Positions 40,751-50,291 are shown, counted from the first letter of the stretch. The stretch is DNA of 64,000 nucleotides from Paenibacillus hunanensis (GCF_014645615.1 NZ_BMMB01000008.1:62001-126000), one strand, 5' to 3'. The notes: generated by a model from the sequence alone, not told the origin. Numbers and translations are program-made.

Positions 40751-41896
40751 ATGAATTTCACTGAAAATAATATGCAATCCCACCCAAAGCAAGATGTAGC
40801 GCTGCTGTTCCAATCGCTCAAGCTAGGCAAGCTGGAGCTATCCAGCCGAATTGTGATGTCACCGATGGCACGCGGATTCTCGCCAGATGGTGTACCCGGC
40901 CCGGAGGTGGCGGATTATTATTGTCGTCGTGCCGAGCAATATGTAGGTCTGATCATTACAGAAAATGTCTCGATTCCGCATCCTACCGCCAATCAGGACC
41001 CGGCAAACAGCCCCGACTTTAATAGTGAAGCTGCACGGGCAGGCTGGAAGCATGTCGTGGATGAGGTGCATCGGGTTGGCGGTAAAATTATACCTCAGCT
41101 CATTCATGCAGGGATCGCTAGGGAGAATGTTCCGCAGCCCGCAGGTGCAGCGCCATCGATCAGCCCATCCGGTCTGGATGTGTATGGTGAGGTAAAAGGG
41201 GAGCCGATGACGATCCAGCAGATTCGTGAAGTGGTGCAGGCGTTTGCCGATGCAGCGCTACAGGCGCAGCAGCTTGGCTTCGACGGTATTGAGCTGCACG
41301 GGGCACATGGTTACCTGATTGACCAGTTCCTATGGGAAACGACCAATCAGCGGACGGATGAGTATGGTGGAAGTATCGCCAATCGTGTTCGTTTTGCAGT
41401 GGAGATCGTGGAAGCGTGTCGCCGTGCAGTCGGTCCAGACTTCCCGATCGTATTCCGATTCTCGCAATGGAAGTACCCAGTGTATACGGCGAAGCTGGCA
41501 TATGATGCAGAACAACTGGCAGAGGTGCTGCAACCGTTGGCAACGGCAGGTGTGGACATTTTCCATGCTTCCACACGTCGCTTCTGGGAGCCAGCCTTTG
41601 AAGGATCGCCGCTCAGTCTGGCAGGCTGGGCCAAACATATCACAGGCAAAGCGGTTATTACCGTCGGTTCGGTCGGCTTGAAGCAGGATTTTACCGATTT
41701 CTTCGCGGCTGGTGCCAGTGCGGACCAACAGGGGAGTATGAGCGTGCTGACAGAACGATTGCAAAGCCACGAATTCGATCTGGTCGCTGTAGGTCGTGCC
41801 TTGCTGGCTGATCCAGAATGGGCAGCCAAAATACACGATGGTCGATTAGATGAGCTCAAGCCATTTCAGGCAGAGGCGGTCGGCAAGCTATATTAA
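40751..41896 (+). CDS. Old Yellow Enzyme family flavin oxidoreductase
   Basis: 381 residues from the ATG at 40751, since the upstream TTG at 40733 lies inside the GGAGG binding site. FMN-binding TIM barrel: LELSSRIVMSPMARGFSPDGVPG, KIIPQLIHAGI, GFDGIELHGAHGYLIDQFLWETTNQRTDEYGGSIANRVRF, and AVGRALLADPEWAAK. It reduces activated C=C bonds of enones with NAD(P)H. Divergent to a TetR regulator, which probably controls it in response to reactive electrophiles. Confidence 0.9.
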   Translation: MNFTENNMQSHPKQDVALLFQSLKLGKLELSSRIVMSPMARGFSPDGVPGPEVADYYCRRAEQYVGLIITENVSIPHPTANQDPANSPDFNSEAARAGWKHVVDEVHRVGGKIIPQLIHAGIARENVPQPAGAAPSISPSGLDVYGEVKGEPMTIQQIREVVQAFADAALQAQQLGFDGIELHGAHGYLIDQFLWETTNQRTDEYGGSIANRVRFAVEIVEACRRAVGPDFPIVFRFSQWKYPVYTAKLAYDAEQLAEVLQPLATAGVDIFHASTRRFWEPAFEGSPLSLAGWAKHITGKAVITVGSVGLKQDFTDFFAAGASADQQGSMSVLTERLQSHEFDLVAVGRALLADPEWAAKIHDGRLDELKPFQAEAVGKLY

Positions 41897-42024
41897 TGCT
41901 GATCGAGCAGGGATAACATGGATCGATGATGGATATGAGGGATGGATGGTGAAGTGTTATCATTCACTACTCACATCGTTGCATAATGATGAACGTAAAT
42001 AAAGCGTCCTAACTGCAATAGTAT

Positions 42025-42161
42025 TATAAAAAATCTCTGTGCTATAATATTTGCTGCACAGTAATAGTCACTTTACTATAAAAGTCTCTATATTATAAAA
42101 ATAACTACACTACAAAAATCTCTACACCACAACAGTCACTACATTATAAAAGCCGCTATGT
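42025..42161. repeat. 17-bp tandem repeat, eight units
   Basis: Eight head-to-tail units with consensus near TATAAAAGTCTCTACAC: 42025-42042 (18 bp), then 42043, 42060, 42077, 42094, 42111, 42128 and 42145, each 17 bp. Units differ at several positions. The last one runs into the left arm of the EamA gene terminator. Confidence 0.85.
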
Positions 42162-42194
42162 CTCTTACCTATACAGGAGAGGACATAGCGGCTT
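42150..42194 (-). terminator. Terminator of the EamA transporter gene
   Basis: AAGCCGCTATGTC and GACATAGCGGCTT form a perfect 13-bp stem. On the minus strand TTTATAATG follows, giving the T tract. The final 17-bp repeat unit forms its left arm. Confidence 0.9.
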
Positions 42195-42234
42195 GATTGC
42201 ATAGTAGATCTATTTTTATTTGACCTAATTCCTG

Positions 42235-43161
42235 CTATAGCGGCGAAGCATTCTGTGCTTCTTGCACCGATACAATGGCACTTCGCTTGCGGCGCTTCCG
42301 CTTGTTACCACCGCCAAGCTTCCACTCCGATACGACCACACCAGCCAGCACCAGCCCGGCACCAATATATCCTTTGACCGACAGCATCTCATGCTCAAAC
42401 CAGTAAGCAAATAACGCGGCAAATACCGGCTCCAGGGAGAAGATCAGCCCTGTCCGGGTTGGTGTTGTATATTTCTGAGCAATCGGCTGTACGACAAAGC
42501 CAAATGCGCTGCATACGACGCTTAAAGCCAATACTGCTAGCCACCCGTCACCTGTATGAGGCAAGGTAGGCGTTTCGAAGATCAGAGAGAAGATCAAGCC
42601 GTACAATCCAGCAAAGCCAAGCTGCATAATGCCCAGATTCAGCGTGCTTCTCGTCAATCTCGCCGCTGCGCCAGTGATCAAAATATAGCCCGCATAGCAA
42701 AGCGCCGCCAGAATACAGAGCGCATCGCCGGGATGAATCGCAAGCTGTCCGTTCAGCGTCAGCAGTCCAATACCAATTACGGCAAGCAGCACACCGACAA
42801 TCTGCTTTCCAGCCAGTGCACGGCGAAAGAGCAGCCAGTACAAAATCGGCACAAAAATAACAGTCAGGCTAACGAGAAAGCCCGCGTTTGAAGTTGAGGT
42901 CGTTTGCAGCCCGAACATAATAAACGCAAACACACCAAACAGGCATAGTCCAAGCAGCGCGCCATATCCAGTCGTGCGCCAGTCCAAATGCCGTAGCTGA
43001 CGAAAGAAGATTAGAGCCGTTAAAATAAATGCCAATCCAAAGCGCAGCGCGATCAGATTGTATGGGCTGAGCGAGTCCATCCCCATTTTCATAAATAAAT
43101 ACGAGGAACCCCAGCAGAGCGTGACCGTGAAAATTAGCAGGTCGGCTCGTGATTGCTTCAT
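42235..43161 (-). CDS. EamA/DMT family transporter
   Basis: 308 residues with ten predicted membrane segments in two repeats: WGSSYLFMKMGMDSLSPYNLIALRFGLAFILTALIF opens the first, and AALCYAGYILITGAAARLTRST the second. The end is basic (GGGNKRKRRKRS). DMT transporters export amino acids, drugs or metabolites. The substrate cannot be told. It is divergent from a LysR regulator, which probably controls it. Confidence 0.9.
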   Translation of the reverse strand: MKQSRADLLIFTVTLCWGSSYLFMKMGMDSLSPYNLIALRFGLAFILTALIFFRQLRHLDWRTTGYGALLGLCLFGVFAFIMFGLQTTSTSNAGFLVSLTVIFVPILYWLLFRRALAGKQIVGVLLAVIGIGLLTLNGQLAIHPGDALCILAALCYAGYILITGAAARLTRSTLNLGIMQLGFAGLYGLIFSLIFETPTLPHTGDGWLAVLALSVVCSAFGFVVQPIAQKYTTPTRTGLIFSLEPVFAALFAYWFEHEMLSVKGYIGAGLVLAGVVVSEWKLGGGNKRKRRKRSAIVSVQEAQNASPL

Positions 43162-43218
43162 GTTGAATCCATCCTTTACGATCGCATCCTATTCAAGCTA
43201 CCGGTATGCTCCAGATTC

Positions 43219-43248
43219 ATACTGGTAACAAGATCATGAAATCAGTAT
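43219..43248. promoter_or_regulatory. Inverted repeat in the EamA-LysR gap
   Basis: ATACTG and CAGTAT (43219-43224 and 43243-43248) form an inverted repeat in the divergent region, near the EamA start. It is a possible LysR-type binding site. The rest of the 305-base gap shows nothing distinct. Confidence 0.35.
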
Positions 43249-43466
43249 AGTACAATATAGATACAAGAATATTGAATGTTTGTAATGGAATACATGAGAG
43301 AATGTAATGCAAATGAACCATCATGAGAATGAGCAATGATAAGAGTGAGCGATTAGAAGTGAGATATAGAAATACAGTGTTAATTAGAAAAGTAGAATAT
43401 GCGATTGGAGCTGTGAGGCAAAGGCTGTACGGCAAGATTGAAAGCATACTGAGGAGAGTGCAACGG

Positions 43467-44360
43467 TTGAGTATTCATAAATATGAGGTACTGCTCAAAG
43501 TGGTCGAGCTGGGCAGCCTAACACGAGCGGCAGAGGAGCTTGGATTCACTCAGTCCGGGGTCAGCCATATTATTCATGGGCTGGAGCGTGAATTCGGCTT
43601 TCCCTTATTGTTGCGAGATCGCTCCGGTGTTCGCCTGACGACCAATGGAGAACGGGTGCTACCACCGATGCGCGAAACGGTGAACTGGAATGAGCAGCTC
43701 AAACAGGTAGTATCCTCGATTCACGGCTTAACATCCGGTGTGATTCGCATCGGTACATTTACAAGTGTGTCTGTACACTGGTTGCCAGGCATGATCAAGG
43801 ATTTTCAGCGCGATTATCCGGGCATTAGCTTTCGACTTGTAGAGGGTGACTATGAGCAAATTGAGGATTGGCTGGCTGCTGGGGAGATCGATTGCGGATT
43901 TATGACATTGCCAGCTAGAGGGAGCTTTGAGATTGTACCGTTGCGACAGGATCGGATGCTGGTCATCGTGCCACCGGATCATCCGCTGCGGCAAGCTGCA
44001 CACTTTCCATTAGAGCGTATTGCAGAGGAAGCCTTCATTATGCCACGCGAAGGCTCGGATTATGATGTGAGGCGTGTGCTGGAGCATACTGGCATCACGC
44101 CTGATGTACATTTTGTGCTGGGTGATGATTATGCGATTATTGCTATGGTCGAAAATGGGCTGGGCATTAGCATTTTACCGGAGCTCGTATTACAGGGGCG
44201 TGACCACAACGTCGGTATGCTGGAGTTGGAGCAGCCAGCTTTTCGTTCGCTGGGTCTGGCGGTACAGTCGATGTCCAAGGCTTCTCCAGCGACCCGGCGC
44301 TTTCTACAATATGTAGAGCACTGGGTACAGAGTACAAACAAAGAAAGCCGAAATGAATGA
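43467..44360 (+). CDS. LysR family transcriptional regulator
   Basis: 297 residues from TTG 43467, chosen because GAGGAGAG lies upstream and the N-terminus LSIHKYEVLLKVVELGSLTRAAEELGFTQSGVSHIIHGLEREFGFPLLLR fits LysR proteins. The frame is open to 43323, but that leader has no family resemblance. The C-terminal effector domain (VIRIGTFTSVSVHWLPGMIKDFQRDYPGISF) is typical. It is divergent from the EamA transporter gene, its likely target. Confidence 0.9.
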   Translation: MSIHKYEVLLKVVELGSLTRAAEELGFTQSGVSHIIHGLEREFGFPLLLRDRSGVRLTTNGERVLPPMRETVNWNEQLKQVVSSIHGLTSGVIRIGTFTSVSVHWLPGMIKDFQRDYPGISFRLVEGDYEQIEDWLAAGEIDCGFMTLPARGSFEIVPLRQDRMLVIVPPDHPLRQAAHFPLERIAEEAFIMPREGSDYDVRRVLEHTGITPDVHFVLGDDYAIIAMVENGLGISILPELVLQGRDHNVGMLELEQPAFRSLGLAVQSMSKASPATRRFLQYVEHWVQSTNKESRNE

Positions 44361-44396
44361 ATCGTAATGGTTGAGGGGATGATGGTTACGAGCGAG

Positions 44397-44432
44397 CTGA
44401 GCTATGTTATAACGAACATAGCTCGGTCTATT
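44397..44432 (+). terminator. Terminator of the LysR gene
   Basis: GAGCTATGTT and AACATAGCTC form the stem, with TCTATTTCG following; the T tract is weak. Confidence 0.65.
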
Positions 44433-44572
44433 TCGTGTAGCATGTATTTCAGTGTAGGCTCGCATGGGCACATATGAACAATGGGCTTGATAATGATATT
44501 ACAGAACAATGTTACATAGTGGTGTTAGATTATCATATTCACGATAAACTCCATTTCCGACCGTTCGACTGC

Positions 44573-44601
44573 GTTTATTTGGTCATAAACTATGTTATAA
44601 T
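44573..44601 (+). promoter_or_regulatory. Extended -10 promoter with overlapping operator upstream of malic enzyme
   Basis: TGTTATAAT (44593-44601) is an extended -10. Directly upstream, GTTTAT-N6-ATAAAC (44573-44590) is a perfect inverted repeat spanning the -35 position, so a repressor could bind there. The leader of about 130 nt contains no ORF I trust. Confidence 0.5.
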
Positions 44602-44734
44602 GGAGTCCGACTTCCAATGTAAGCGTTATTTTAAAAAGGCATGTAACGATGACCTGCTGTTGGCATCAGGGTACATATTATCGGTTATGCAGGTGATCTG
44701 TTGATCAAAAACGTATTTTGCAGGAGGTATAACG

Positions 44735-46141
44735 ATGGCTCTTGGAACAAGCATGATTATGCGTTTACAAATGGACAAAACACAGGTGAGCTTTGGTGAA
44801 GTGGCAGGTGCGATTGGTCAAAATGGCGGCGATGTGGTCGCTATTGACGTGATCCATGCCAGTCCAGAGAGCACAACACGCGACCTTACAATTAATTTAC
44901 CGGAAAATGTACGCGAAAGCATGCTACAGGCAGTTGGAGCGCTGCCAGGAGTCAAGGTCGTCAACGTATCGGATCGGACGTTTCTAGCGCATCTGGGCGG
45001 TAAGATCGAGGTTCAACCGAAGTCTCCAGTCAAAAACCGGGAGGATCTGTCCCATGTGTATACACCGGGCGTAGCGAAGGTGTGCATGGCGATTCATGAG
45101 GATCGGCAAAAGGCATTTTCATTGACCGTTAAACGTAATATGGTAGCGGTCGTATCCGATGGTACAGCCGTGCTTGGACTGGGCGATATCGGCCCTGAAG
45201 CAGCGATGCCTGTTATGGAAGGTAAAGCGATGCTGTTCAAGCAATTTGGTGAAGTGGATGCTTTCCCGATCTGCCTTAATACGAAGGATACGGAAGAGAT
45301 TATTCAGGCGGTAAAATGGATGGCGCCTGCCTTTGGCGGCATCAACCTGGAGGATATTAGCTCACCACGCTGCTTTGAGATTGAGCGCCGCTTGAGTGAG
45401 GAGCTGGACATTCCGGTATTCCACGATGATCAGCACGGAACGGCTGTTGTAGTGCTGGCAGGCTTGCTGAATGCACTGCGTATCGTTGGTAAAGAGCTGG
45501 AAACAGCAAAAATTGTCGTACTCGGTATCGGTGCTGCCGGTGCAGCTTGCGTGCGGATGCTGCTGTCAGCAGGCGCGAAGAACTTGATCGCTGTTGATAA
45601 AGAAGGCGCACTGGTGCGCGATGAGGAATATGCACACGAGATGTGGAACTGGATTGCAGCGAATAGTAATCCGCATCAGGAACGTGGTAGCCTGAGCGAA
45701 GTGATTCGCGATGCAGACGTATTCGTGGGCGTATCTCGTCCAGGTCTGCTGACCGTCGAGCATCTGCATACGATGGCAGATGACCGTATCGTATTTGCGA
45801 TGGCCAATCCTGATCCTGAGATCGATCCTGAGCTGGCAGAGCCGCATGTACGCGTACTGGCAACCGGACGCAGCGATTATCCGAACCAGATTAACAATGT
45901 ACTGTGCTTCCCTGGTATTTTCCGCGGTGCACTGGATTGCCGCGCATCAACGATCAATGAGGAAATGAAGGTCGCTGCTGCACGCGCGATTGCATCGGTC
46001 GTTAAGGAAGATGAGCTGAATGAGCTATACATCATTCCGGGTGTGTTTAACGAGCAGGTCGTACAGGAAGTAAGAAAAGGCGTCATCGAAGCTGCGATTA
46101 AGACAGGCGTAGCCCGTCGTACACCGCCAGAGTTCCGTTAA
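44735..46141 (+). CDS. NAD-dependent malic enzyme with N-terminal ACT domain (MleA/YqkJ-like)
   Basis: 468 residues. It oxidatively decarboxylates malate to pyruvate. The N-terminal 80 residues form an ACT-like regulatory domain (IMRLQMDKTQVSFGEVAGAIGQNGGDVVAIDVI). The malic enzyme follows: DLSHVYTPGVAKVCMAI, GDIGPEAAMPVMEGKAMLFKQF, VFHDDQHGTAVVVLAG and the Rossmann VLGIGAAGAACVRML. This layout matches B. subtilis MleA as I recall it. The ATG follows GCAGGAGG. The ACT domain suggests allosteric control, possibly by an amino acid. Confidence 0.93.
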   Translation: MALGTSMIMRLQMDKTQVSFGEVAGAIGQNGGDVVAIDVIHASPESTTRDLTINLPENVRESMLQAVGALPGVKVVNVSDRTFLAHLGGKIEVQPKSPVKNREDLSHVYTPGVAKVCMAIHEDRQKAFSLTVKRNMVAVVSDGTAVLGLGDIGPEAAMPVMEGKAMLFKQFGEVDAFPICLNTKDTEEIIQAVKWMAPAFGGINLEDISSPRCFEIERRLSEELDIPVFHDDQHGTAVVVLAGLLNALRIVGKELETAKIVVLGIGAAGAACVRMLLSAGAKNLIAVDKEGALVRDEEYAHEMWNWIAANSNPHQERGSLSEVIRDADVFVGVSRPGLLTVEHLHTMADDRIVFAMANPDPEIDPELAEPHVRVLATGRSDYPNQINNVLCFPGIFRGALDCRASTINEEMKVAAARAIASVVKEDELNELYIIPGVFNEQVVQEVRKGVIEAAIKTGVARRTPPEFR

Positions 46142-46213
46142 TCGCGTTTTCTATTTAGTGCAGGCTGGCGCAGATAAATATGGATCACAAGTAGTGATCA
46201 TAGAGGATAAAAG

Positions 46214-46258
46214 AAATAGCCGCTATCTGTTGTTATACAGCAGGTAGCGGCTATTGTT
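46214..46258 (+). terminator. Terminator of the malic enzyme gene
   Basis: AATAGCCGCTATCT pairs with AGGTAGCGGCTATT, followed by GTTCT; a weak tail but a strong stem. Confidence 0.75.
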
Positions 46259-46400
46259 CTGGGTAGAGTACAGCGAGTCCAGCCAATAAGGAGGAGTCGC
46301 GATGTGATGACGTTAACTGAATAGAGCACTGGATCGCTCCTGTAGAGCATCACTATAACGCAAGCTATATGTTTCTAAAACGAAACAAGATTGGTTACGA

Positions 46401-47603
46401 TTACTTACTGTTGAGCTTGCTCAGATCATACGTTACGATGCGCGATTTGGTACTGGCAGGTGAGTGAAAGGTGAAATATAATGTATTCCCGACTCGCTTA
46501 TTAAATTCTAGCTTATCGTGTTCAATAAATCCGCTCGTATCATTTAACACCCATTCAACATCCTTTTGATCCGAAGCAGGCAATACTTCTTTGTATACGA
46601 TGATACTGCGTTCATTGTGACGATTAACAAGATACAGTCTGTAATCTACATTACTACGCATGAGTAGCATATCATCGTCCATCGCTTCAATACTGTATCG
46701 TTGATTAGCCCCCATATTGCCTACTTTGATCAGGTCGATCGTCTCCAGTATATTGCCACTACCGTCTTCAATCACACGTAGCTTTTTACCATCATTGAGA
46801 AGAATATTTCCGTTATAGGAGTCGATCAGACTAAGACTGCCCCAGTATAAAACATCATATGTCTGGCAAATCATTTTGTTGTTTTTAAACAGGAGCTGAT
46901 AGGTCTCGTTGTTGTTATGCGGTTCACCGTAAGAATTGTCAATTGTTAGCAGTAATAGACCTTTTGGCGTAGTTTTTGCTTTAACAGATACCCAGTCCAG
47001 ATCGTCTTTATTTTGAAGCGATGCCATTTTGACAGGTTGATTTTTACCATCCCACGATAATAAGCTACCCGTATCTTTTTGCACTCCATAGGTTATACCA
47101 TCGTGGATTGTATAGCTCACATTATAATGTGGTAAATCCTTGGCCGTAACGGTTTTTGTTTTGGCATTGTAGCCCGTATATTTTCCACCAAGCGCCTCTA
47201 CAGCAAATTGAAATGGAACATACACGGCAGGATCTTTGCTTTCTTTTTGTTTAGCAAAATAAGCAGGCTTTGCCATTTTAGCCGTCTTGCCATTAACAAT
47301 AGCCATGTTACTTCCATCGCGTACTGCTAATTTTCTCAGCCAGCCGTTAAATCCAGCTCGTTTCCCTGTAGCATCAAAGCTGGCTTGAAGATTATAACTG
47401 CCCGTAATATCGTCCAGTTGAACGTACAATATACCATTGCGTTTATACACATCGCCTTGCAATGGAGACAAGTTTGTGTCTTGTCCGCGGTTAATTTCGT
47501 AATGGTAGTCGCTTTTGGATGCTGCCTGAGCCTGCTGTGCGACAAGCGTTGAGAGCAGCAGGATTGTAAATAACAGAAGGAAAGTCCATCTTTTTTTGTT
47601 CAT
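46401..47603 (-). CDS. Secreted stalk-domain (copper amine oxidase N-terminal-like) protein, copy 1
   Basis: 400 residues starting MNKKRWTFLLLFTILLLSTLVAQQAQA, a signal peptide. ATG 47603 is used because its leader aligns with that of the next paralogue. A copper amine oxidase N1-like domain follows (YKRNGILYVQLDDITG..., ending VYVPFQFAVEALGGKYTGYNAKTKTVTAKDL). The C-terminal half repeats strand-like phrases (SLIDSYNGNILLNDGKKLRVIEDGSGNILETIDLIKVGN), possibly a beta-propeller. There are no catalytic residues to support oxidase function. Last of three tandem paralogues. Confidence 0.8.
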   Translation of the reverse strand: MNKKRWTFLLLFTILLLSTLVAQQAQAASKSDYHYEINRGQDTNLSPLQGDVYKRNGILYVQLDDITGSYNLQASFDATGKRAGFNGWLRKLAVRDGSNMAIVNGKTAKMAKPAYFAKQKESKDPAVYVPFQFAVEALGGKYTGYNAKTKTVTAKDLPHYNVSYTIHDGITYGVQKDTGSLLSWDGKNQPVKMASLQNKDDLDWVSVKAKTTPKGLLLLTIDNSYGEPHNNNETYQLLFKNNKMICQTYDVLYWGSLSLIDSYNGNILLNDGKKLRVIEDGSGNILETIDLIKVGNMGANQRYSIEAMDDDMLLMRSNVDYRLYLVNRHNERSIIVYKEVLPASDQKDVEWVLNDTSGFIEHDKLEFNKRVGNTLYFTFHSPASTKSRIVTYDLSKLNSK

Positions 47604-47704
47604 ATGCTGTACCATTCTTTCTTGGAGATGAGTATGATAGTATATTCGATTCGATGTATTGATCGTATAGTGATGTACTAATGGTATAGTAATGGTGCGT
47701 TTTC

Positions 47705-48898
47705 TTATTGGTTAATTAGCTTGCTCAAGTCATACGTCACAGTACGTTTACCTGAATCGACTAGCGGATTATACGTGAAATATAGTATGTTCCCAACACG
47801 CTTTTCGTAGGTTAGTCCGTCGCCGCTACCCATCGGGCCACCACCAGAATCGATGTCAACGTTTTGCTGTTCTGCGGTGGTTAGAACCTGCTTGTAGATG
47901 ACAACACTTCGACCGCTACTTCGATCAACGACAGCCAGCTGATAGTCATGACTGTTACGGATGAGTAGCATATCACCGTCCATCGCTTCTACGCTATATT
48001 GCTGATCCGCGCCTTTATTACCTAGCTTGATCAGATCGAGCGTCTCCGCGACATTGCCTGTGCCATCCTCAATCAAGCGTAGCTTTTTGCCGTCATTCAT
48101 TAGAATTTGACCATTGTACGTATCAATCAGATCGGATCTCCCCCAACCGTAATCAGCATGATTCTGACGAATGAGCTTACCCTGCTTGAATAGTAGCTGA
48201 TACGTCTCACTATTAATATGTGGCTCGCCATAGGAATTACTTATACTGAACAGCACCAGTCCTTTGGGTGTCGAACGAATTTTAAAATCTACCCAATCCA
48301 GATCTCCTTGAAGCGAGGCGATTTTAACAGGCTTGCCTTTGCCATCCCAGGAAAATACATTACCGCCGCCTTTTTCAATCGCATAGGTCATGCCATCGTA
48401 GGAGGTAGAGACAACATCGTATTTTTTTAGATTTTTTGCTGTGACTACTTTCGTTTTGGCATTGTAACCGACGTACGTACCGCCCAGTGCTTCGACAGCG
48501 AATTTGAATGGAACATAGACGCCAGGTTCTTTACTATCCTTCTCTTTTTTAAAATAAGCAGACTGGCTCATCGTTACGATTTTGCCGTCGACTACTGCTG
48601 TTTTGCTGCCATCGCGTACGCCTATTTTCTTCAACCAGCCATTGAAGCCAGCGCGCTTGCCCGTAGCATCAAAGTTAGCTTCCAGTCCATAATTATTGGC
48701 AAGATAGTTGAGCTGTACATACAATGTGCCATTGCGCATATAGGCAGAATCTTGATATACACTTGAATACTGATCTGTTTTTGTAATGATCTTGAATTGG
48801 TAGCTGCTACCTGCTGCTTGAGCGTGCTGTGCCGCTAGCGGTGAAAATAACAATGCGGCAGAGAGTAGAAGAGCTGTGCAAGATTTCTTGTTCATCAT
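47705..48898 (-). CDS. Secreted stalk-domain (copper amine oxidase N-terminal-like) protein, copy 2
   Basis: 397 residues; signal peptide MMNKKSCTALLLSAALLFSPLAAQHAQA, ATG after AAAGGAT. The stalk domain (AYMRNGTLYVQLNYLANNYGLEANFDATGKRAGFNGWLKKIGVRDGSK...EPGVYVPFKFAVEALGGTYVGYNAKTKVVTAKNL) and the C-terminal phrases (LRLIEDGTGNVAETLDLIKLGNKGADQQYSVEAMDGDMLLIRN) closely match copies 1 and 3. The genes read in one direction, 70-100 bases apart, and lack clear terminators between them. Extracellular role unknown; wall or exopolymer binding is plausible. Confidence 0.82.
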   Translation of the reverse strand: MMNKKSCTALLLSAALLFSPLAAQHAQAAGSSYQFKIITKTDQYSSVYQDSAYMRNGTLYVQLNYLANNYGLEANFDATGKRAGFNGWLKKIGVRDGSKTAVVDGKIVTMSQSAYFKKEKDSKEPGVYVPFKFAVEALGGTYVGYNAKTKVVTAKNLKKYDVVSTSYDGMTYAIEKGGGNVFSWDGKGKPVKIASLQGDLDWVDFKIRSTPKGLVLFSISNSYGEPHINSETYQLLFKQGKLIRQNHADYGWGRSDLIDTYNGQILMNDGKKLRLIEDGTGNVAETLDLIKLGNKGADQQYSVEAMDGDMLLIRNSHDYQLAVVDRSSGRSVVIYKQVLTTAEQQNVDIDSGGGPMGSGDGLTYEKRVGNILYFTYNPLVDSGKRTVTYDLSKLINQ

Positions 48899-48971
48899 AG
48901 AATCAGATCCTTTCTTGTAAAATAGTATCGGATTGACTGAAATCGAGTAGTTACTTTAGCTATTTAGCTAG

Positions 48972-50165
48972 TTACTTTAGTTGGTTAAGATCATATGTGA
49001 CGGTTCGTGGCGGATCGCCATTTGGTGAAGCAAAGGTAAAATAAAGCGTGTGACCTACGCGTTTTTTGAATGTCAAACGATCCGCACTCATAAATTGAAG
49101 GGCATCGGGAAGCGACTCTTCGACGACTTTCTGTTCGTTTGCAGATAACACTTGCTTGTACAATAGAGCACTATGCCCAGTATGAATATTCGCTATACTA
49201 AGCTCAAAATCGTTTGCATTACGGAGCAGCAGCATATCGTCATCCATCGCTTCGATACTATATTGCTGATCTACACCTTTGTTACCAAGCTTGGTCAGAT
49301 CGATCGTTTGTACGACATCGCCACTACCATCCTCAATGAAACGTAGGATGTGACTATCGTTCATCATGATCTTGCCTTTATACCTGTCCATAAGATCGGT
49401 ATTGCCTGGACTATAGTCTGCATGGTTTTGACGAATGAGCGCTCCATTTTTGTAAAGGAACTGATACACCTCACTATTGAGATGGGGCTCACCGTAGGAG
49501 TTTCCGATCGTGATCAGTAATAATCCGCCTGGTGTCGTCTCCACATCGATGCCAGCTGCATCTAGATTGTGATTTAAAGAGAAAATCTGGACAGGCTTGC
49601 TCTTGCCATCCCATTTGTATACAGCACCGTCGTTTTTATCAGCGCCGTACATCATGCCATGATGGGTAGTATAAATAAAATGAGGTTCCTGCAAATTTTT
49701 AGCTGTTACTGCTTTTGTTTGGGCATTGTAGCCTGTATATGTACCACCTAAGGCTTCGATTGCAAATTGAAATGGAACATAGACGCCAGGCTGCTTGCTA
49801 TCTTTTTCTTTTTTAAAATATGCTGGTTTGGGCATCATTACGACTTTACCGTCGACGATTGCTTTTTTACTGCCATCACGTACCCCTATTTTCTTTAACC
49901 AGCCATTGAAGCCAGCGCGCTTGCCCGTAGAGTCGAAGCTAGCTTGAATCCAGTAGCGGTCTGCTAGAGAATTGAGCTGTACATATAGCGTGCCATTTTT
50001 CATATACACACTGTCTTGTTGAACATACGTTGATGGTTGACCTGCTACATGAATCTCGTAATGATAATCGCTTGTAGGAGCGGCATAGGCTCCAGGTATG
50101 GCAAGCGGTGAGACGAATAGCGCTGATGCTAACAGGAGTGAAGCGCAGGATTTTTTATATACCAA
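48972..50165 (-). CDS. Secreted stalk-domain (copper amine oxidase N-terminal-like) protein, copy 3
   Basis: 397 residues from TTG 50165, chosen because AAGAGGT lies 8 bases before it and because VYKKSCASLLLASALFVSPLAIPGAYA then forms a proper signal peptide. The open frame continues to 50345, but that extension is unlike a protein start. Domain layout is as in the other two copies, including KKEKDSKQPGVYVPFQFAIEALGGTYTGYNAQTKAVTAKNL. It would be the first gene of the three-gene transcript and is divergent from an AraC regulator. Confidence 0.82.
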   Translation of the reverse strand: MVYKKSCASLLLASALFVSPLAIPGAYAAPTSDYHYEIHVAGQPSTYVQQDSVYMKNGTLYVQLNSLADRYWIQASFDSTGKRAGFNGWLKKIGVRDGSKKAIVDGKVVMMPKPAYFKKEKDSKQPGVYVPFQFAIEALGGTYTGYNAQTKAVTAKNLQEPHFIYTTHHGMMYGADKNDGAVYKWDGKSKPVQIFSLNHNLDAAGIDVETTPGGLLLITIGNSYGEPHLNSEVYQFLYKNGALIRQNHADYSPGNTDLMDRYKGKIMMNDSHILRFIEDGSGDVVQTIDLTKLGNKGVDQQYSIEAMDDDMLLLRNANDFELSIANIHTGHSALLYKQVLSANEQKVVEESLPDALQFMSADRLTFKKRVGHTLYFTFASPNGDPPRTVTYDLNQLK

Positions 50166-50291
50166 TACACTCGACCTCTTTTCTACAATTCTTATGAATA
50201 TATCTATATTTCTAGTACAGCCTGCTTTATTATGGACGAAAGAATATTTAAAAAGTTGCAAAATATGGAAGAATGAAGGGAGGACACTATC

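Noticed and set aside
41330..41859. Overlapping minus-strand ORFs opposite the Old Yellow Enzyme gene
   Set aside because: Antisense shadows without ribosome binding sites.
44474..44704. 76-residue plus-strand ORF before the malic enzyme gene
   Set aside because: It covers the promoter and leader, has no binding site and resembles no protein.
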